The notes under the pieces were generated by a model. The model ran no database searches and had not been told where the DNA came from. It saw only the letters and a program-made list of their open reading frames with translations. Shown piece by piece: positions 53,597-55,875 of a DNA stretch of 55,875 bases (position 1 is its first letter; the number at the start of each line of letters is the position of its first letter). This DNA comes from Verrucomicrobiales bacterium (GTDB lineage: Bacteria > Verrucomicrobiota > Verrucomicrobiia > Verrucomicrobiales > DEV007): NCBI GenBank assembly GCA_029213005.1, contig JARGPI010000002.1:67133-123007 (forward strand), read 5' to 3'. Both the position numbers and the translations under genes were made by a program.

Positions 53597-55276
53597 ATGA
53601 GTTACGCGATTGGTCTCGACTACGGAACAAATTCCTGCCGGTCATTGCTGGTGGATCTGGAAAATGGTGAAGAACTGGGTTCTGTGGTTTTCCCTTATCC
53701 TTCGGGCGAGCTTGGTATTTTGACGGATGCCGCTGACCCGCATGTGGCCAGGCAGAATCCGCAGGATTACCTCGATGGAATGGTCACAATCGTGAACGGT
53801 GCGATCGCCCAGGCGAAGGAAAAGCGGGCTGATTTTGATCCTTCTCAGATTATCGGAATCGGGATCGACACCACTGGCAGCACGCTGATTCCTGTCAACG
53901 AAGCCGGGACACCGCTTGCGCTGACTCCTGAATTTTCGGTTAATCTGAATGCTCACGTCTGGCTGTGGAAAGATCACACAGCACACGAGGAAGCGGGCCG
54001 GATTACGGAGCAAGCCGCGCAGGATCGGCCTCAGTACCTTGCGAAGTGTGGTGGCACCTATTCGAGCGAATGGTGGTGGAGCAAAATTTGGCGATGCAAA
54101 AACATCGACCCGGCGGTTTTTAAGGCCGCTTATTCCTGGGTTGAGCATTGTGACTGGCTTCCGGCGGTTCTCACGGGGAACGACAAACCGGAAGACGTGG
54201 TTCGTGGCATCTGCGCAGCAGGACACAAAGCGATGTTTTGCGAGGAGTGGGGCGGTCTCCCCGACAAGGAGTTTCTCGCGTCGCTGGATCCGCTTCTGGC
54301 AGAGCTCCGGGACCGGCTCTATGAAAGAGCGCACACCGCCGATGTTAAAGCCGGGGAATTGACTTGCGAATGGGCGGAGAAACTTGGGATACCTGCCGGA
54401 ACCGCCGTTGCCGTGGGCGCGTTTGACTGCCATATGGGCGCAGTGGGACTCGGAGTGAAGGAGGGGACGCTTGCGAAAATTCTGGGAACCAGCACCTGTG
54501 ATATCACGGTTTATCCGATCGATAAAGACCTGGCGGATATCCCCGGCGTCTGCGGGATTGTAAATGGTTCCGTATTGCCCGGTTGTTACGGAATTGAGGC
54601 GGGTCAGTCAGCGGTTGGCGATATTTTTCTCTGGTTTGTAAATCACCTCGTTCCCGACAGTTACGGCGCGACTCAGGACGAAAAATTCATCAATATGGAG
54701 CGTGAACTGGCCGGCGGTAAACCGGGCGATACCGGATTGCTGGCTCTGGACTGGAACAACGGAAACCGAACCATTTTGACAGATGTGAGGCTTTCCGGGC
54801 TGATTCTCGGGCAGACGCTTCACACCAAAGCTCACGAGATCTACAAAGCACTTATCGAAGCCACCGCCTTTGGCGCACTGACGATCATCAAGCGAATGGA
54901 GGAGTATGGGGTGCCGGTGAACGAGGTTATTAACACCGGTGGTCTCGCCGTGAAGAATGCGACGCTCATGCAAATTTATGCTGATATCATCGGGAAGCCT
55001 TTGAAGGTAGCGGCGAGCGACCAAACCTGTGCGCTGGGAGCGGCGATATTCGGCGCCACCAGCAGCGGTAAGATTTCCATTGTCGAGGCTCAGGAAAAGT
55101 GTTGTCGGATGCGTGATGTCGTCTACGAGCCGATTCCGGAGAATCAGAAAGTTTACGAGGAGTTGTATCAACTCTACCGCACCCTGCACGATGGATTCGG
55201 CACCGCCGAATGGTCCGGAACCCTCGATCATATCATGAAAGATCTCATCGATATCCGCCAGAAGCAGCGTGCCTAG
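53597..55276 (+). CDS. araB: Ribulokinase
   Basis: A 559-residue FGGY-family kinase, close in length to E. coli AraB (566). It phosphorylates L-ribulose to L-ribulose-5-phosphate in arabinose use. Visible features: YAIGLDYGTNSCRSLLVD at the N-terminus (ATP-binding loop), GIGIDTTGSTLIPV, EFSVNLNAHVWLWKDHTAHEEA (sugar-binding region), and in domain II ILGTSTCDI and INTGGLAVKNA. No araA, araD or arabinose transporter lies in the window; the gene stands alone. Its stop is 5 bp before the first REP palindrome at 55282. Confidence 0.92.
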   Translation: MSYAIGLDYGTNSCRSLLVDLENGEELGSVVFPYPSGELGILTDAADPHVARQNPQDYLDGMVTIVNGAIAQAKEKRADFDPSQIIGIGIDTTGSTLIPVNEAGTPLALTPEFSVNLNAHVWLWKDHTAHEEAGRITEQAAQDRPQYLAKCGGTYSSEWWWSKIWRCKNIDPAVFKAAYSWVEHCDWLPAVLTGNDKPEDVVRGICAAGHKAMFCEEWGGLPDKEFLASLDPLLAELRDRLYERAHTADVKAGELTCEWAEKLGIPAGTAVAVGAFDCHMGAVGLGVKEGTLAKILGTSTCDITVYPIDKDLADIPGVCGIVNGSVLPGCYGIEAGQSAVGDIFLWFVNHLVPDSYGATQDEKFINMERELAGGKPGDTGLLALDWNNGNRTILTDVRLSGLILGQTLHTKAHEIYKALIEATAFGALTIIKRMEEYGVPVNEVINTGGLAVKNATLMQIYADIIGKPLKVAASDQTCALGAAIFGATSSGKISIVEAQEKCCRMRDVVYEPIPENQKVYEELYQLYRTLHDGFGTAEWSGTLDHIMKDLIDIRQKQRA

Positions 55277-55281
55277 CGGCG

Positions 55282-55384
55282 GTAGCAACCTCCTTTGGAG
55301 GTTCTCGTTGGCAGTGTGCTTCCGCATCGAAAACGTCCAAAGGACGTGTCTACGCAAAATGCGTAGCAACCTCCTTTGGAGGTT
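55282..55384. repeat. REP cluster left of the decayed RAYT gene
   Basis: Three GTAG-headed palindromes: plus-oriented at 55282-55303 (GTAGCAACCTCCTTTGGAGG...), minus-oriented at 55332-55353 (ends GTCTAC) and plus-oriented at 55363-55384, identical to the first. Together they make an alternating REP block like a BIME. The 28-bp spacer between the first two resembles the one at 55805-55833. Confidence 0.9.
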
Positions 55385-55399
55385 CCTCGCCTACTCTCC

Positions 55400-55754
55400 T
55401 TAAGCCGAATCTCTCAGAGCGTAATGCATCTTCCAATACCGTTCCCAAAATTGATCGTCGCGTGGATCTATTCTGGGATAGGTGGGAACCACAGAGCCGG
55501 AGTATTTCCAATCACGGAAGTTCTCAACCCCATAAAAGGTGTCCGTGATCGGGCATCAGACAGTAGACGGGGCAGGTGAGCTGATACCGAACAAGCGTGT
55601 GAAGCATCGCTTCGCGCAGCTGAAGGTGGAGCGAGTCACTGAGCCATCCTGCCGCCCGGTGGTTGATAGTCATATTCCAGTGAACCCAGTTTTCGCCCTG
55701 ATAGAAGCTGTCGTCGAGGCGTTTCAGGCCTTTGCGAGATGGCTTCTTTTCCAT
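55400..55754 (-). pseudogene. REP-associated tyrosine transposase (RAYT), internally deleted
   Basis: The N-terminal part (start ATG 55754) reads MEKKPSRKGLKRLDDSFYQG, continues to CLMPDHGHLLWG and hits TGA; the HGH motif is the metal-binding HUH site of Y1 transposases. The C-terminal part, in the next frame (about 55400-55522), begins NFRDWKYSGSVVPTYP and ends YWKMHYALRDSA with TAA at 55400-55402; such a 'W.YSGS.vP.yp..dp' tail is typical of RAYTs. The region with the catalytic tyrosine, about 90 residues in full-length relatives, is missing. The gene therefore cannot produce an active transposase. REP palindromes flank it on both sides, the genomic signature of a RAYT. Confidence 0.85.
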
Positions 55755-55782
55755 GCGATAAAAATGTCGTAGGAAGACTGAA

Positions 55783-55855
55783 GTAGCAACCTCCTTTGTA
55801 GGTTTTTCGTTGGCAGAGTGCTCCCGCATCGGGAACGTCCAAAGGACGTGTCTAC
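55783..55855. repeat. REP pair right of the decayed RAYT gene
   Basis: A plus-oriented palindrome at 55783-55804 (GTAGCAACCTCCTTTGTAGG..., one base changed in the stem) and a minus-oriented one at 55834-55855. The unit repeats 55282-55353 with a similar spacer (TCGTTGGCAG near the start and GCATCG near the end). The window ends 20 bp after it. Confidence 0.9.
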
Positions 55856-55875
55856 TAGTGCGAAGCGAGCTCTGT

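Noticed and set aside
53642..54433. 263-residue minus-strand open frame, and a similar one at 54608-55369
   Set aside because: Both are antisense to araB, which is a full-length, well-conserved enzyme.
1..55875. tRNA or rRNA genes in the intergenic gaps
   Set aside because: I looked for cloverleaf-like segments and TTCRA-type loops in the larger gaps (14588-14894, 19371-19665, 36968-37183, 4400-4559) and saw none.

Overview
The window is a gene-dense stretch of a bacterial chromosome, most likely from the phylum Verrucomicrobiota (order Verrucomicrobiales or a relative). The best lineage marker is a four-gene minus-strand operon (8415-14587) that matches the 'Verru_Chthon cassette' proteins A, B, C and D, named after Verrucomicrobium and Chthoniobacter. 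Other supporting features are the many secreted hydrolases with LamG-like or ceramidase-like domains, a Tat-exported Gfo/Idh/MocA oxidoreductase, a GntR/LacI hybrid regulator, and weak or absent Shine-Dalgarno sequences. I found no rRNA, tRNA, CRISPR array, prophage or intact insertion sequence.

Layout. 1-214: tandem REP-type palindromes. 215-5204: secreted ceramidase-family protein with a LamG-like tail, GYF/AIM24-type protein, an overlapping barnase-like RNase and barstar-like inhibitor pair, and a small secreted protein with a clear terminator. 5292-8414: stand-alone maltokinase, SEC-C zinc-motif protein, GntR/LacI-type regulator. 8415-14587: Verru_Chthon cassette D-C-B-A (transcribed A to D), similar in plan to the minor pseudopilin set GspK/I/J/H. 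14895-20678: M24 peptidase, Tat oxidoreductase, hybrid histidine kinase with two receivers, SufE, Pro-rich membrane protein. 20757-28862: MiaB, membrane protein, S9 peptidase, SGNH hydrolase, a second ceramidase-family protein, DEAD-box helicase. 28922-36967: methyltransferase, an FHA/coiled-coil/glycosyltransferase-like fusion, GH39/GH5-like glycosidase, VOC protein, GH99-like glycosidase, GT4. 37184-39483: Wzx-type flippase and GT4. 39552-44450: guaB, guaA, MFS transporter, DUF3592-like protein. 44585-49314: OmpA-family protein, LamG protein, Na/Pi cotransporter with PhoU tail, IscA/ErpA-type protein. 49484-55276: Wzz/BY-kinase-like protein with degenerate ATP site, VTT-domain protein, PPOX protein, HEXXH metallopeptidase, AraB ribulokinase. 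55282-55855: REP palindromes around a decayed RAYT transposase gene.

How the parts fit. The exopolysaccharide functions are split: the two GT4 enzymes, the flippase and the GH99-like enzyme sit on a divergent AT-rich promoter region (36968-37183), while a Wzz-like protein lies about 10 kb away. The secreted glycosidases, SGNH hydrolase, ceramidase-family proteins, maltokinase and AraB suit a polysaccharide-degrading heterotroph. The cassette may build an extracellular pseudopilus-tip-like structure.

Most unusual structures: (1) a dispersed intergenic element at four sites, made of two near-palindromic 13-mers always offset by exactly 22 bp; (2) the cassette with a 1290-residue GspK-like member; (3) the FHA/coiled-coil/GT fusion; (4) a BY-kinase-like protein that has lost its P-loop and Walker B residues; (5) GTAG-headed REP palindromes with a dying RAYT. 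Family names rest on motif recognition by eye, not on searches.
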